64,000 nt of DNA from Enemella dayhoffiae (GCF_002250625.1 NZ_NMVQ01000046.1:62001-126000); one strand, 5' to 3'; shown: positions 41,411 through 50,086, counted from the stretch's first letter. Notes: generated from the sequence alone by a model not told the origin. Translations and numbers: made by a program.

Positions 41411-41911
41411 ATGAGCACGACGACCCGTGGAGTTCTCTACATCCACTCCTCGCCGTCCGCGCTGTGCCCGCACATCGAGTGGGCGGCCGGCGGCATACTC
41501 GGCATGCCTGCCTCCCTGGACTGGACCCCGCAGCCCGCCGAGCGGGCCGCCTATCGCGCCGAATATTCCTGGACCGGCCCCGCGGGCACCGCGGCCCGGC
41601 TGGCCAGCGCCCTCAAGGGCTGGCAGCGGATCCGCTTCGAGGTCACCGAGGAGGCCTCGCGGCACGGTGAGGGCTGCCGCTACAGCTACACCCCGAGCTT
41701 GGGCGTCTTCCACGCCGCGACCGGCCAGCACGGAGACATCCTGGTGCCCGAGGATCGGCTCAAGGCCGCCGTCGTCGCCGAGGCGCTCGGCGGCAAGTCG
41801 CTGCACGACGCCGTCGACGAACTGCTCGGCCGGCCGTGGGACGACGAGCTCGAGCCGTTCCGGTACGCCGGGGAGGGTGCCCCGGTGCGCTGGCTGCACA
41901 AGGTCGTCTGA
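41411..41911 (+). CDS. DUF3145 family protein
   Basis: This 166-residue soluble protein matches the actinobacterial DUF3145 family. RGVLYIHSSPSALCPHIEWA, DWTPQPAERAAYRAEYSW, RYSYTPSLGVFHA and WLHKVV at the end are typical. Its function is unknown. GGAGG lies before the ATG. It is transcribed towards accD and ends 19 bp from the accD stop. In several actinobacteria it neighbours the fatty-acid synthesis operon, as here. Confidence 0.9.
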   Translation: MSTTTRGVLYIHSSPSALCPHIEWAAGGILGMPASLDWTPQPAERAAYRAEYSWTGPAGTAARLASALKGWQRIRFEVTEEASRHGEGCRYSYTPSLGVFHAATGQHGDILVPEDRLKAAVVAEALGGKSLHDAVDELLGRPWDDELEPFRYAGEGAPVRWLHKVV

Positions 41912-41930
41912 GGCGGCCGAGCGCTCCGGC

Positions 41931-43379
41931 TCACAACGGGATGTTGGTGTGCGCCCCGCGCTCGCCGTGATCGGCCTCCCGCAGCGCCGCCGCCAGGGCC
42001 GAGCGGGTGGCCTGGGGGGTGACGATCTCGTCCACCACCCCAATCTCCACGGCCCTGTCCACACCGCCGGCGATCCGCTCGTGCTCGGCGGCGAGCTCGG
42101 CCTCGACCTGCGGGCGCAGATCGTCGGCGACCGCGGCCAGCTTGCGCCGGTGCAGGATCCGCACCGCCGCGACCGGGCCCATCACCGCGACCTCGGCGCC
42201 GGGCCAGGCGAACACCTTGGTGGCGCCGAGCGAGCGTGAGTTCATCGCGATGTATGCCCCGCCGTAGGCCTTGCGGGTGACCAGGGTGACCCGCGGGACC
42301 ACCGATTCGGCGAACGCGTGCAGCAGCTTGGCGCCGCGGCGTACCACGCCGTCCCACTCCTGGCCGACACCCGGCAGATAGCCGGGCACGTCCACCAGCA
42401 CGACCATCGGTACGCCGAAGGTGTCGCACATCCGCACGAACCGGGCCGCCTTCTCCGCCGACAGCGAATCCAGGCAACCGCCCAGGCGCAGCGGGTTGTT
42501 GGCGATCACGCCGACGGTACGCCCACCCAGCCGCCCGAGCGCGACGGTCACGTTCGGGGCCCAGCGCGCGTGCAGCTCGACCACCGAAAAGTCATCCAGC
42601 AGGTCGTTGATCAGCGGGTGCACGTCATAGGCGCGCTTGGCGGAGGTGGGGAGGTTCTCGGCCAGGTCGTCATCTTCGACCGAGTCGCGGATCTGCCCCT
42701 GATTCGCCAGCAGCGACACCAGTCGCTGACCTTCGGTGAGCGCGTGCGCCTCGTCGTTGGCGACCACGTGCACCACACCGGAGCGACGCCCGTGGGTGTC
42801 CGGTCCGCCGAGCCGCAGCATGTCCACGTCCTCGCCGGTCACCGAGCGCACCACGTCCGGCCCGGTGACGAAGATGCGCCCCTCCGGGGCCAGGATCACG
42901 ATGTCGGTCAGCGCCGGGCCATAGGCCGCACCACCGGCGGCAAACCCAAGCACGATGGAGATCTGCGGGATCTTTCCCGACGCCTTGGTCATCGCGTTGA
43001 AGATCCGCCCGACGGCGTGCAGCGACAGCACACCCTCGGCCAGCCGGGCGCCGCCGGAGTGCCAGATGCCCAGGATCGGCACCCGGTCGGCCATTGCCCG
43101 CTCATAGGCCCGCACGACCACGTCGCAGCCGTCGACGCCCATCGCCCCGCCCATCACGGTGGCGTCGGAGCAGAACGCGACGACGCGGTTGCCGTCGATG
43201 GTGCCGGTGGCGGCCAGCATGCCCGAGTCGTCGTCGGGGGTGATCAGTTCGACCGACCCCTCGTCCAACAGGGCGGCGAGGCGGTGGTTCGGGTTGCGCG
43301 GATCCTGTTCGCGGGGGAGCTTCTGCTTCTTCGCCGGAGCGGCCGGCTGGGCCTGGGCCTGATCGGTGGTCACACTCAC
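41931..43379 (-). CDS. accD: Acyl-CoA carboxylase carboxyltransferase (beta) subunit
   Basis: This 482-residue carboxyltransferase moves CO2 from carboxybiotin to acetyl-CoA or propionyl-CoA, giving malonyl- or methylmalonyl-CoA. Both crotonase-like halves are present. The N half has FCSDATVMGGAMGVDGCDVV and HSGGARLAEGV, and the C half has PGYLPGVGQEWDGVVRRGAK and AYGGAYIAMNSRSLGATKVF. The GTG at 43379 overlaps the fabF stop (GTGA), which fixes the start. The position after fabF mirrors mycobacterial accD6 in the fabD-acpM-kasA-kasB operon, which favours malonyl-CoA supply. The biotinylated alpha subunit is not in the window. Confidence 0.93.
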   Translation of the reverse strand: MSVTTDQAQAQPAAPAKKQKLPREQDPRNPNHRLAALLDEGSVELITPDDDSGMLAATGTIDGNRVVAFCSDATVMGGAMGVDGCDVVVRAYERAMADRVPILGIWHSGGARLAEGVLSLHAVGRIFNAMTKASGKIPQISIVLGFAAGGAAYGPALTDIVILAPEGRIFVTGPDVVRSVTGEDVDMLRLGGPDTHGRRSGVVHVVANDEAHALTEGQRLVSLLANQGQIRDSVEDDDLAENLPTSAKRAYDVHPLINDLLDDFSVVELHARWAPNVTVALGRLGGRTVGVIANNPLRLGGCLDSLSAEKAARFVRMCDTFGVPMVVLVDVPGYLPGVGQEWDGVVRRGAKLLHAFAESVVPRVTLVTRKAYGGAYIAMNSRSLGATKVFAWPGAEVAVMGPVAAVRILHRRKLAAVADDLRPQVEAELAAEHERIAGGVDRAVEIGVVDEIVTPQATRSALAAALREADHGERGAHTNIPL

Positions 43380-44635
43380 GCTCCAGTCACGTTGGCGTTG
43401 GTGAAGGCGATGGCGACGTTGGGGCCGCCGAAGCCGAACGAGTTGTTCAGCGCCGCCAGATCTCCCTCGGGCAGCGATCGGGCCGTGTTGGCGGCGATGT
43501 CGATGCCGAGGTCGGGCTCGGGGTTCTCCAGGTTGATCGTCGGCGGGACCTGGCGGTGCCGCAGCGCCAGCACGGTGGCCAGCGACTCCAGCGCGCCGGC
43601 GGCGCCGAGCAGGTGCCCGGTCATCGACTTGGTGCCGGTCACGATGGCGTGGTTGTTCTCGCCCAGCGCCTTGCGGATGGACCCGGCCTCGGTGATGTCC
43701 CCCTGCGGGGTGGAGGTGGCGTGCGCGTTGACGTGCGCGATGTCGCCGGCGCTCAACTGCGCATCGGCCAGCGCCCGAGCCATCGCCGACGCCTGTCCGG
43801 TGCCGGTCGGGTCGGGCTGCACGATGTCGTGCGAATCGGCCGAGATCCCTGCCCCGGCGAGGGTTCCGTAGATCTTGGCGCCGCGGGCGGTGGCGTGCTC
43901 GAGGGTCTCCAGCACCAGCACCACCGCGCCCTCGCCGAGCACGAACCCGTCGCGGTCGACATCCCACGGTCGGGAGGCGCGCTCGGGTTCGTCATTGCGT
44001 CGCGACAGCGCCTGCATCTGTCCGAAGGCGGCGATCGGCAGCGGGTGCACCACACCCTCGGTGCCGCCGACCACGCACACGTCGGCGCGGCCGTCGCGGA
44101 CGATGGTCAGACCCTGGGCCAGGGCCTCGTTGGAGGAGGCGCAGGCGGACACGGGAGTGTGCACGCCGGCCTTGGCGCCGATCCGCAGTCCGATCTGCGA
44201 GGCGGGCGCATTCGCCATCAGCATGGGAATCGTGAACGGGGAGACCCGGCGGACGCCACGCTCCTTCATCACGTCCCAGTTCTCCAGCAGGGAGTGCAGG
44301 CCGCCGATGCCGGTGCCGATCGACACGGCCAGGCGCTCGCGGTCGAGGTCGTTCTCCTCGCCCAGGCCGAAACCGGCGTCGGCCCACGCCTCCAGGCCGG
44401 CCACGACGGCCAGCTGGCTGGCTCGGTCCATTCGGCGCGCCTCGTGGCGGGGGACCACCTCGGTCGGCTCGGTGACGACCCTCGCCGCAAACCGGGTGGG
44501 GAGCTGTTCGGCCCAGTCCTCGGTCAACGCGTGTACGCCGGACCGGCCCTCCAGCAGTCCCTGCCAGGTGCTGGCGACGTCTCCGCCCAGCGGAGTGGTG
44601 GCGCCCAGCCCGGTGATCACAACAGTGCGGCTCAT
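43376..44635 (-). CDS. fabF: 3-oxoacyl-ACP synthase II
   Basis: This 419-residue condensing enzyme extends acyl-ACP with malonyl-ACP in type II fatty-acid synthesis. The active-site Cys is in TPVSACASSNEALAQG. The two histidines are in NAHATSTPQGD and KSMTGHLLGAAGALE, and NNSFGFGGPNVAI is the C-terminal motif. It is separated from acpP by 82 bp that contain a perfect hairpin, and overlaps accD by four bases. Confidence 0.96.
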   Translation of the reverse strand: MSRTVVITGLGATTPLGGDVASTWQGLLEGRSGVHALTEDWAEQLPTRFAARVVTEPTEVVPRHEARRMDRASQLAVVAGLEAWADAGFGLGEENDLDRERLAVSIGTGIGGLHSLLENWDVMKERGVRRVSPFTIPMLMANAPASQIGLRIGAKAGVHTPVSACASSNEALAQGLTIVRDGRADVCVVGGTEGVVHPLPIAAFGQMQALSRRNDEPERASRPWDVDRDGFVLGEGAVVLVLETLEHATARGAKIYGTLAGAGISADSHDIVQPDPTGTGQASAMARALADAQLSAGDIAHVNAHATSTPQGDITEAGSIRKALGENNHAIVTGTKSMTGHLLGAAGALESLATVLALRHRQVPPTINLENPEPDLGIDIAANTARSLPEGDLAALNNSFGFGGPNVAIAFTNANVTGA

Positions 44636-44666
44636 GTCAGCTCTCGTTCGGTTGAGTGGTGCGTTC

Positions 44667-44708
44667 GGCGGGATCCCCGCTCACACGAGGATTCACGGGG
44701 ATCCCGCC
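44667..44708 (-). promoter_or_regulatory. Intercistronic hairpin between acpP and fabF
   Basis: GGCGGGATCCCCG (44667-44679) and CGGGGATCCCGCC (44696-44708) are perfect 13 bp inverted repeats around a 16-base loop. No T-run follows on the minus strand, so it is more likely a processing, stabilising or attenuating structure than a full terminator. It would let acpP mRNA exceed fabF mRNA. Confidence 0.75.
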
Positions 44709-44717
44709 GGCCAGGAA

Positions 44718-44963
44718 TCAGGACTGGGCGCGCTCGATGTAGGCGACGGCGTCACCGACGGTCTTGAGGTTCTTGGCCTCCTCGTCGGGGATCGAGACGC
44801 CGAACTTGTCCTCGGCGGCGTAGATGATCTCGCTCATCGCCAGGGAGTCGGCATCCAGGTCGTCGATGAACGACTTGTCCATCTGCACGTCCTCGACCGG
44901 CACGTTGCACACCTCGTGCACGATCTCGGCGAGCTGGCTGCGAATCTCTTCGGTGGTGGCCAT
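44718..44963 (-). CDS. acpP: Acyl carrier protein
   Basis: This 81-residue acidic protein carries growing acyl chains on a phosphopantetheine arm. The modified Ser is in DDLDADSLAMSEIIYA. EEIRSQLAEIVHEVCNVPVE opens the first helix. The ATG at 44963 follows AAGGAG; a longer frame upstream overlaps fabH and lacks a site. It lies between fabH and fabF. Confidence 0.96.
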   Translation of the reverse strand: MATTEEIRSQLAEIVHEVCNVPVEDVQMDKSFIDDLDADSLAMSEIIYAAEDKFGVSIPDEEAKNLKTVGDAVAYIERAQS

Positions 44964-45030
44964 CTTGGGCTTCTCCTTCTTGTTTCCTGGGTTCCAGGTC
45001 TTGGTGGTCGGGTTGGAAATCTGGGGACGG

Positions 45031-46041
45031 TCAGGGCAGGACGATGACCTGACCGGCATAGACGAGGCCGGCACCGAAGCCGACGATCAGGGCGACCTGA
45101 CCGCTGTGGCCCTGGCCCTCGGCGTACAAGGTTTCGATCGCCAGCGGGATGGAGGCGGCCGAGGTGTTGCCCTGCTTCTTGATGTCGCGGGCGACGGTGA
45201 CGTGCTCGGGCAGGCGCAGGGTGCGGATCATCGCGTCGGTGATCCGGTTGTTCGCCTGGTGCGGGATGAACACCTCGAGTTCGTCGACGGTGATCCCTGC
45301 CCGGTCGAGCATCTCGACGGTCTTGCGGGCCACCGAGGTGGACGCCCACTTGAACACCGGTTGCCCGTCCATCTTGAGCTTCGGCAGGCCCTCGCCCTCC
45401 CACTCGGTGGTCAGCGGAGCGTGGATCACCTCGGCGGACGCGCCGTCGGAGCCCCAGACGACCGGGCCGATGCCCGGGGTGTCGCTCGGCCCGACGACGG
45501 CCGCGCCGGCCCCGTCGGCGAACAGGAAGGCGGTGCTGCGGTCGGAGAACTCGGTGATCTGGCTGAGCCGTTCGGCGCCGACCACCAGAGCGTGCGTGGC
45601 GGCACCGGTGCGGATCAGCGCGTCGGCCTGGGCCAGGGCGTGGCAGAAGCCGGCACAGGCCGCCGAGATGTCGTACGCCGCAGCGGTTCCGGCGCCCAGG
45701 GCGTACGCCAACTGCGGGGCCAGACCAGGGGTGATCTGGTGGTGCGAGACGGTGGCGACGATCACCAGGTCGATCTGCTCCGGCGCGATGCCGGCCCGCT
45801 CGATCGCCTGTCGGGACGCCGATTCCGACATCACCGCGAGGGTTTCCTCCTTGGTGGACCAGCGTCGTTCGGTGATCCCGGTGCGCTGCTCGATCCACTC
45901 CGGGGTGGACTCGATGATGGTGCACATCTCCTCGTTGCTCACCACGCGCGAGGGGCGGTAGGCGCCGAAACCGAGGATCCGGCTGTAGGGCGCGCCGGCC
46001 GGCGCCTGGATCTTCCCGGTCTTCTGGATTGCTTCGCTCAC
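45031..46041 (-). CDS. fabH: 3-oxoacyl-ACP synthase III
   Basis: This 336-residue enzyme starts fatty-acid synthesis by condensing an acyl-CoA primer with malonyl-ACP. The triad is Cys129 in DISAACAGFCHAL, His in FIPHQANNRI and Asn in GNTSAASIPLA. In actinobacteria it often prefers branched primers; the pocket cannot be judged here. Its start overlaps the fabD stop by four bases. Confidence 0.96.
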   Translation of the reverse strand: MSEAIQKTGKIQAPAGAPYSRILGFGAYRPSRVVSNEEMCTIIESTPEWIEQRTGITERRWSTKEETLAVMSESASRQAIERAGIAPEQIDLVIVATVSHHQITPGLAPQLAYALGAGTAAAYDISAACAGFCHALAQADALIRTGAATHALVVGAERLSQITEFSDRSTAFLFADGAGAAVVGPSDTPGIGPVVWGSDGASAEVIHAPLTTEWEGEGLPKLKMDGQPVFKWASTSVARKTVEMLDRAGITVDELEVFIPHQANNRITDAMIRTLRLPEHVTVARDIKKQGNTSAASIPLAIETLYAEGQGHSGQVALIVGFGAGLVYAGQVIVLP

Positions 46042-47255
46042 GGGGAAACCTCCGTCGCCTGGGTCGTCTCAACAGTGGGATAGAGGCGCAGCAGCGGCTG
46101 CCCCGGGCTGACCGGATCGCCGTCCTCGACGAGCCACTCGGTGACCAGACCGCCGTGTGGGGTGGTCACGGCGATCTCGTCGCGCAGGTTGGCGACGGTG
46201 CCGATGGTGGCCAGCGCCGGCAGCACCGACTGCTCGGAAACCCCGTCGGTACGGGTGAACTGGCCCTTGCCGGGGGACACGACCAGCCGCCAGGTGGGGT
46301 TGTTGTTCAGCTCGGCCGGGGTGGACGGCTCGCCGTGGCGGCGTACGAACTCCTGGGCCTCGGGCAGCTGATCGGGGGTGTTCAGCGCGAAAAGCTCGAC
46401 CCCCTTGAGATTCCGCTTGGCGATCCCGGTCAGCGTGCCGGCCGGAGTGAGCTCCAGCATGCCGGTCACCCCGAGGTCGAGCATCGTCTCCATGCACAGG
46501 TCCCAGCGCACCGGGTTGGCCACCTGACCGACGATCCGACGCAACACGTCGTGACCGTCGTGCACCACGGCACCGTCGACGTTGGACAGCAGGCGTACCC
46601 GCGGATCGTGGGTGGACACCGCGTCGGCGAGCTTCGCCAGGTGGGCGACCGCCGGGGCCATGTGCTCGGTGTGGAACGCGCCGGCCACGCTGAGCGGGAC
46701 GAGCCGGCAGCGGCGGGGTGCGTCGTCGGCCAGTGCCGCCAGCTGCTCGACGGTCCCGGCGGCGACGATCTGACCGCTGCCGTTGTTGTTGGCCGCGGTC
46801 AGGCCGTGCCGTTCGATGGCGGCGAGCACCTCCCCGGGGTCACCGCCCACCATCGCGGTCATCGAGGTGGGGGTGGCGGCCGAGGCGTCGGCCATCCCGC
46901 GGCCGCGCTCGCGGACCAGCACCATCGCCTGTTCGGCGGACAGTACGCCGGCTCCGGCGGCGGCGGTGATCTCGCCGACCGAGTGGCCGGCGCCGACGCC
47001 GATCATCGGGAACGCGTCGGCCGGGTGCGAGAACAGCGACACCGCGCTGAGCAGTCCGGCGGCCACCAGCAGCGGCTGGGCCACGGCGGTGTCGCGGATC
47101 GTGTCGGCCTCGGCCTTGGTGCCGTAGTGCAGCAGGTCCATCCCGGTCACGGCGGAGAACCACTCCAACCGGCTGGCGAACCGGGAGTCAACGACCCACG
47201 GTTCGAGGAATCCTGGTGTCTGGGCGCCCTGACCTGGCGCAACGATTGCGAGCAC
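46038..47255 (-). CDS. fabD: Malonyl-CoA:ACP transacylase with C-terminal biotinyl/lipoyl-like domain
   Basis: This enzyme loads malonyl groups onto ACP. The core has MLAIVAPGQGAQTPGFL, the nucleophile in GVGAGHSVGEI and the His in VAGAFHTEHM. At 405 residues it is about 95 longer than usual FabD. The extra part, after about residue 320, contains EIAVTTPHGGLVTEWLVEDG and DPVSPGQPLLRLYP, a biotinyl/lipoyl-like fold. The lysine-bearing turn (MKM or DKA type) is absent, so it should not carry a cofactor. It is the first gene of the fab operon, 124 bp after fasR, with a candidate FasR site in between. Confidence 0.92.
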   Translation of the reverse strand: MLAIVAPGQGAQTPGFLEPWVVDSRFASRLEWFSAVTGMDLLHYGTKAEADTIRDTAVAQPLLVAAGLLSAVSLFSHPADAFPMIGVGAGHSVGEITAAAGAGVLSAEQAMVLVRERGRGMADASAATPTSMTAMVGGDPGEVLAAIERHGLTAANNNGSGQIVAAGTVEQLAALADDAPRRCRLVPLSVAGAFHTEHMAPAVAHLAKLADAVSTHDPRVRLLSNVDGAVVHDGHDVLRRIVGQVANPVRWDLCMETMLDLGVTGMLELTPAGTLTGIAKRNLKGVELFALNTPDQLPEAQEFVRRHGEPSTPAELNNNPTWRLVVSPGKGQFTRTDGVSEQSVLPALATIGTVANLRDEIAVTTPHGGLVTEWLVEDGDPVSPGQPLLRLYPTVETTQATEVSP

Positions 47256-47321
47256 GCTCCCACTCTGTCGCCTCGGCGTACTCGCACGCGCGCAGCGACA
47301 TCACGAAAAGGTCTCCGCGAT

Positions 47322-47340
47322 TTTGTGGGGTTCCCACAAA
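47322..47340. promoter_or_regulatory. Candidate FasR operator upstream of fabD
   Basis: TTTGTGGG-GTT-CCCACAAA is a perfect 8 bp inverted repeat with a 3-base centre, 67 bp before the fabD start and 39 bp after the fasR stop. Its A/T-rich ends stand out from the region. FasR is known to bind and activate the fabD promoter in Streptomyces, so this is the natural candidate site. Confidence 0.7.
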
Positions 47341-47379
47341 CCGGTCGGTCATTTCAGTCGCGGAGCCCGGTGGCGGTCG

Positions 47380-48606
47380 TCATCGTGACTCCTGGTCGCG
47401 GGTGCCCGGGCCCAGCAGCCGGCCCAGGGTGAGCGCCATCCGCAGCACATAGGCGTCCCGCGGGTCGGCGGGGTTGTAGCCGGAAACCTCGGTGATCCGG
47501 CGCAGTCGATAGCGCACGGTGTTGGCGTGTACGAACAACGCGCGCGCGGTTCCTTCGATCGAGGTGCCGGCATCGAGGAAGGCGACCAGGGTCTCCAGCA
47601 GGCCGCCGCCGGCCTCGGCCAGGGGGCCGAACACCTCGTGCGCCAGGGCGCGTCGGGCGTGGCCGTCGCCGTTCAACGCGCGCTCGGGCAGCAGATCGAC
47701 CGCGGATACCGGCCGCGGCGCCTCCTGCCAGGCCGCGGCCGCGCGCAGACCCGACAGTGCCGAGCGGGCCGAGGCGGAGGCGTCGACCAGGTGGTCCACC
47801 GAGGGCCCGAGGACCACCGGCCCGGGCCCGAAGAAGTCGAGCAGCCGTCCGGTGAGTGTCAGACCGCTCTCCACCTCGGCCATCGGCCTGCCGCCCAGCA
47901 CAAGCACGAGCCGGTCGCCCTGGATCGCCGACAGCAGGTCCACATCGCTGCGGGCGGCGGTACGCCGCAGGTCCTCACCCAGCCGCGGGTCGTCGTTGCC
48001 GGGCGCCGCCCCGACCGCGACCGCCACGGCGCTGGTCGCCGTCCAGCCCATCGTGGACGCCCGCGAGAGCACCGTCTCGTCGGCCTCGCCGCGTACGACA
48101 GCGTCGACCACCAGCGCCTCCAGCCGGGCGTCCCAGGCGCCGCGGGTCTCGGCGGCGCGGGCGTACACCTCGGCGGCCGCGAACGCGATTTCCCTGCTGT
48201 ACTGGATGATCGCGAGCTGCGCGACCGGGCGATCGCCGCGCGGGAGCAGCTCCTGCAGCTTGGACTCGACCACCTCGATGGTGGTGCGCACCAGCTCGAC
48301 GGTCTGGTGCAGCGAGATGTGGCGGGCCAGGGCGCGCGGGGCGGTGGCGAACACCTCGAGCCCCGAGCTGGCCGAGTCGGGGTCGCCGAACCACTCGATG
48401 AACCCGTCAATACCGGCCCGGGCAACCACGCCAACCCAGGACCGGTGCTCCGCCCCCAGAGCGCTGAACCAGGCGTGCCGCTGCTCCATCTCGGCGGCCG
48501 CGGCGGTCGCCATCACCGAGGCGATCCCGGACAACCGACGGCTGATCGCGGCCCGCTGCCGCGCGGACAGCTGGGGCGATCGTGCGCCGCGTGGCTCCGG
48601 GGTCAT
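47380..48606 (-). CDS. fasR: PucR-type transcriptional activator of fatty-acid synthesis, FasR-like
   Basis: This 408-residue regulator has a C-terminal PucR helix-turn-helix, SIEGTARALFVHANTVRYRL (about residues 345-365), and an N-terminal RsbR/GGDEF-like sensory part of about 290 residues (RHAWFSALGAEHRSWVGVVA). Its place immediately before fabD in the fab operon is that of Streptomyces FasR, an activator of fabD-fabH-acpP-fabF. The final residues (GPGTRDQESR) are polar. It is divergent from the PHP/HhH gene. The effector, presumably a lipid intermediate, is not visible in sequence. Confidence 0.9.
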   Translation of the reverse strand: MTPEPRGARSPQLSARQRAAISRRLSGIASVMATAAAAEMEQRHAWFSALGAEHRSWVGVVARAGIDGFIEWFGDPDSASSGLEVFATAPRALARHISLHQTVELVRTTIEVVESKLQELLPRGDRPVAQLAIIQYSREIAFAAAEVYARAAETRGAWDARLEALVVDAVVRGEADETVLSRASTMGWTATSAVAVAVGAAPGNDDPRLGEDLRRTAARSDVDLLSAIQGDRLVLVLGGRPMAEVESGLTLTGRLLDFFGPGPVVLGPSVDHLVDASASARSALSGLRAAAAWQEAPRPVSAVDLLPERALNGDGHARRALAHEVFGPLAEAGGGLLETLVAFLDAGTSIEGTARALFVHANTVRYRLRRITEVSGYNPADPRDAYVLRMALTLGRLLGPGTRDQESR

Positions 48607-48684
48607 GGGTCAGACCTTACTGAGTCCGGCGGTTGTGATGGGTACGCTGGGCGGGCACGATCGCCGAGGCGCTGAGGAGGCTCG

Positions 48685-49704
48685 ATGGACCCGGTGGAAG
48701 CCCTGCGCGAGATCGCGTTCCTGCTGGAGCGTGGCCGCGCCGACACCCACCGCGTGAAGGCCTACCGGAGGGCCGCCGACCTGATCGCCGAGATGCGGCG
48801 TACCGAACGCGAGGAGCACCAACGCGCGGGGGACTGGCAGTCGCTGCCCGGGCTGGGACCGAAGACCGCGACCGTCATCGCCCAGGCCGTCGCCGGCGGC
48901 GTACCCGACTATCTCGCGCAGCTGCGCACCGAGCAGCAACCGTTGGCGCACGGCGGCAAGCAGGTACGCGAGGCGCTGCGGGGTGACCTGCACTGCCACT
49001 CCACCTGGTCCGACGGCGGGTCGCCGTTGGAGGAGATGATGCTGGTCGCCAAGTCGTTCGGCTATTCCTATCAGGCGATCACCGACCACTCGCCGCGGCT
49101 GAAGGTGGCGCGCGGGCTGAGCGCCGAGCGACTGCGCGAGCAGCTGGAGCTGGTCGACGACCTCAACGACGCCTTCGCCGACGCGGATTTCCGTGTGCTC
49201 AAAGGGATCGAGGTGGACATCCTCGACGACGGCCGGCTGGACCAGGAGCCGGCGCTGCTGCGCGAGCTCGACGTCGTGGTGTCGTCGGTGCACTCCAAGC
49301 TGGCCATGGACTCGGAGTCGATGACCCACCGGATGGTCGCCGCGATCGCCAACCCGGCCACCAACATCCTCGGGCACTGCACCGGCCGGCTGGTCACCGG
49401 AGGGCGTGGCACCCGGCCGCAGTCGGTGTTCGACCCCGAGGTGGTGTTCACCGCCTGCGCCCAGTTCGGCGTCGCGGTGGAGATCAACTCCCGACCCGAG
49501 CGCTGCGATCCGCCCGATGACCTGCTGTCGCTGGCGGTGGAGCTCGGGTGTCACTTCTCCATCGACACCGACGCGCACGCTCCGGGTCAACTGGAGTGGG
49601 TCGCCTACGGCTGCGAGCGCGCCGAGCAGCACGGGATCGAGCTCGACCGGATCATCAACACCTGGCCGCTGGAGAAGCTGCTCGAGTTCTGCGACCGCGG
49701 TTGA
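48685..49704 (+). CDS. PHP domain protein with N-terminal HhH (PolX-like, no polymerase domain)
   Basis: This 339-residue protein has helix-hairpin-helix DNA-binding elements in the first 90 residues (RVKAYRRAADLIAEM, SLPGLGPKTATVIAQA) and a PHP phosphoesterase domain. Metal ligands are in GDLHCHSTWSDGG, AITDHS, KGIEVDI, VSSVHS and DTDAH. It looks like the tail and head of a PolX repair polymerase without the nucleotidyltransferase core. It may be a nuclease or phosphatase in DNA repair. The ATG has GAGG before it. It is divergent from fasR. Confidence 0.9.
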   Translation: MDPVEALREIAFLLERGRADTHRVKAYRRAADLIAEMRRTEREEHQRAGDWQSLPGLGPKTATVIAQAVAGGVPDYLAQLRTEQQPLAHGGKQVREALRGDLHCHSTWSDGGSPLEEMMLVAKSFGYSYQAITDHSPRLKVARGLSAERLREQLELVDDLNDAFADADFRVLKGIEVDILDDGRLDQEPALLRELDVVVSSVHSKLAMDSESMTHRMVAAIANPATNILGHCTGRLVTGGRGTRPQSVFDPEVVFTACAQFGVAVEINSRPERCDPPDDLLSLAVELGCHFSIDTDAHAPGQLEWVAYGCERAEQHGIELDRIINTWPLEKLLEFCDRG

Positions 49705-49719
49705 GGCGTACGCCGCTAT

Positions 49720-50085
49720 TCAGCCGACGGTGAGCTCGCCGGGCTCGGGCCAGCGTTGCGGCGTACCCTCGGCCCAGATCAGTTCCAGCGACGCCAGCAG
49801 GCCGTCGACCACCCGGACGACGACCTCGCCGCGACGCTCCTCACCCACCCAGTAGCGGCCGAGCAGCGGCCCGTCGGAGAGCGCCACCGGCGGAGCATCG
49901 CGCACCACCAGCGGCACCCGCCACGGGTCGTCACTGGGCCGGCGCCGGATCCCGATCAGCTGGCTGTCCAGACCGACGGTCGCCGAGGGCTCGTTGCCGT
50001 CGAAGAAGCGCGTCGTCTCCAACGCCACCACCGCGGCGAGCAGGCTCTCCTCGGCGGGGCTGAGGGCTCCGACAGGCTCAGCCAT
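49720..50085 (-). CDS. Hypothetical small protein, start formed by a dispersed repeat
   Basis: This 121-residue soluble protein has no family I recognise. It reads LSPAEESLLAAVVALETTRF, then RRPSDDPWRVPLVVRDAPPV and ends WAEGTPQRWPEPGELTVG. The first codons, MAEPVGA, are encoded by a copy of the dispersed repeat (50065-50083). The ATG is 1 bp from the aceE stop on the same strand, so it could be translated from the aceE transcript. An internal later start is possible. Confidence 0.6.
   Translation of the reverse strand: MAEPVGALSPAEESLLAAVVALETTRFFDGNEPSATVGLDSQLIGIRRRPSDDPWRVPLVVRDAPPVALSDGPLLGRYWVGEERRGEVVVRVVDGLLASLELIWAEGTPQRWPEPGELTVG
50065..50083. repeat. Copy of dispersed repeat inside a coding start
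   Basis: GGCTCCGACAGGCTCAGCC is a one-base variant of the reverse-strand repeat core. It encodes residues 2-7 of the small hypothetical protein, directly after the aceE stop. Confidence 0.75.
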
Positions 50086-50086
50086 C

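Noticed and set aside
44667-44708. Rho-independent terminator inside the fab operon
   Set aside because: The stem is perfect but there is no T-run after it, and fabF and accD downstream need to be expressed. I list it as a regulatory hairpin instead.
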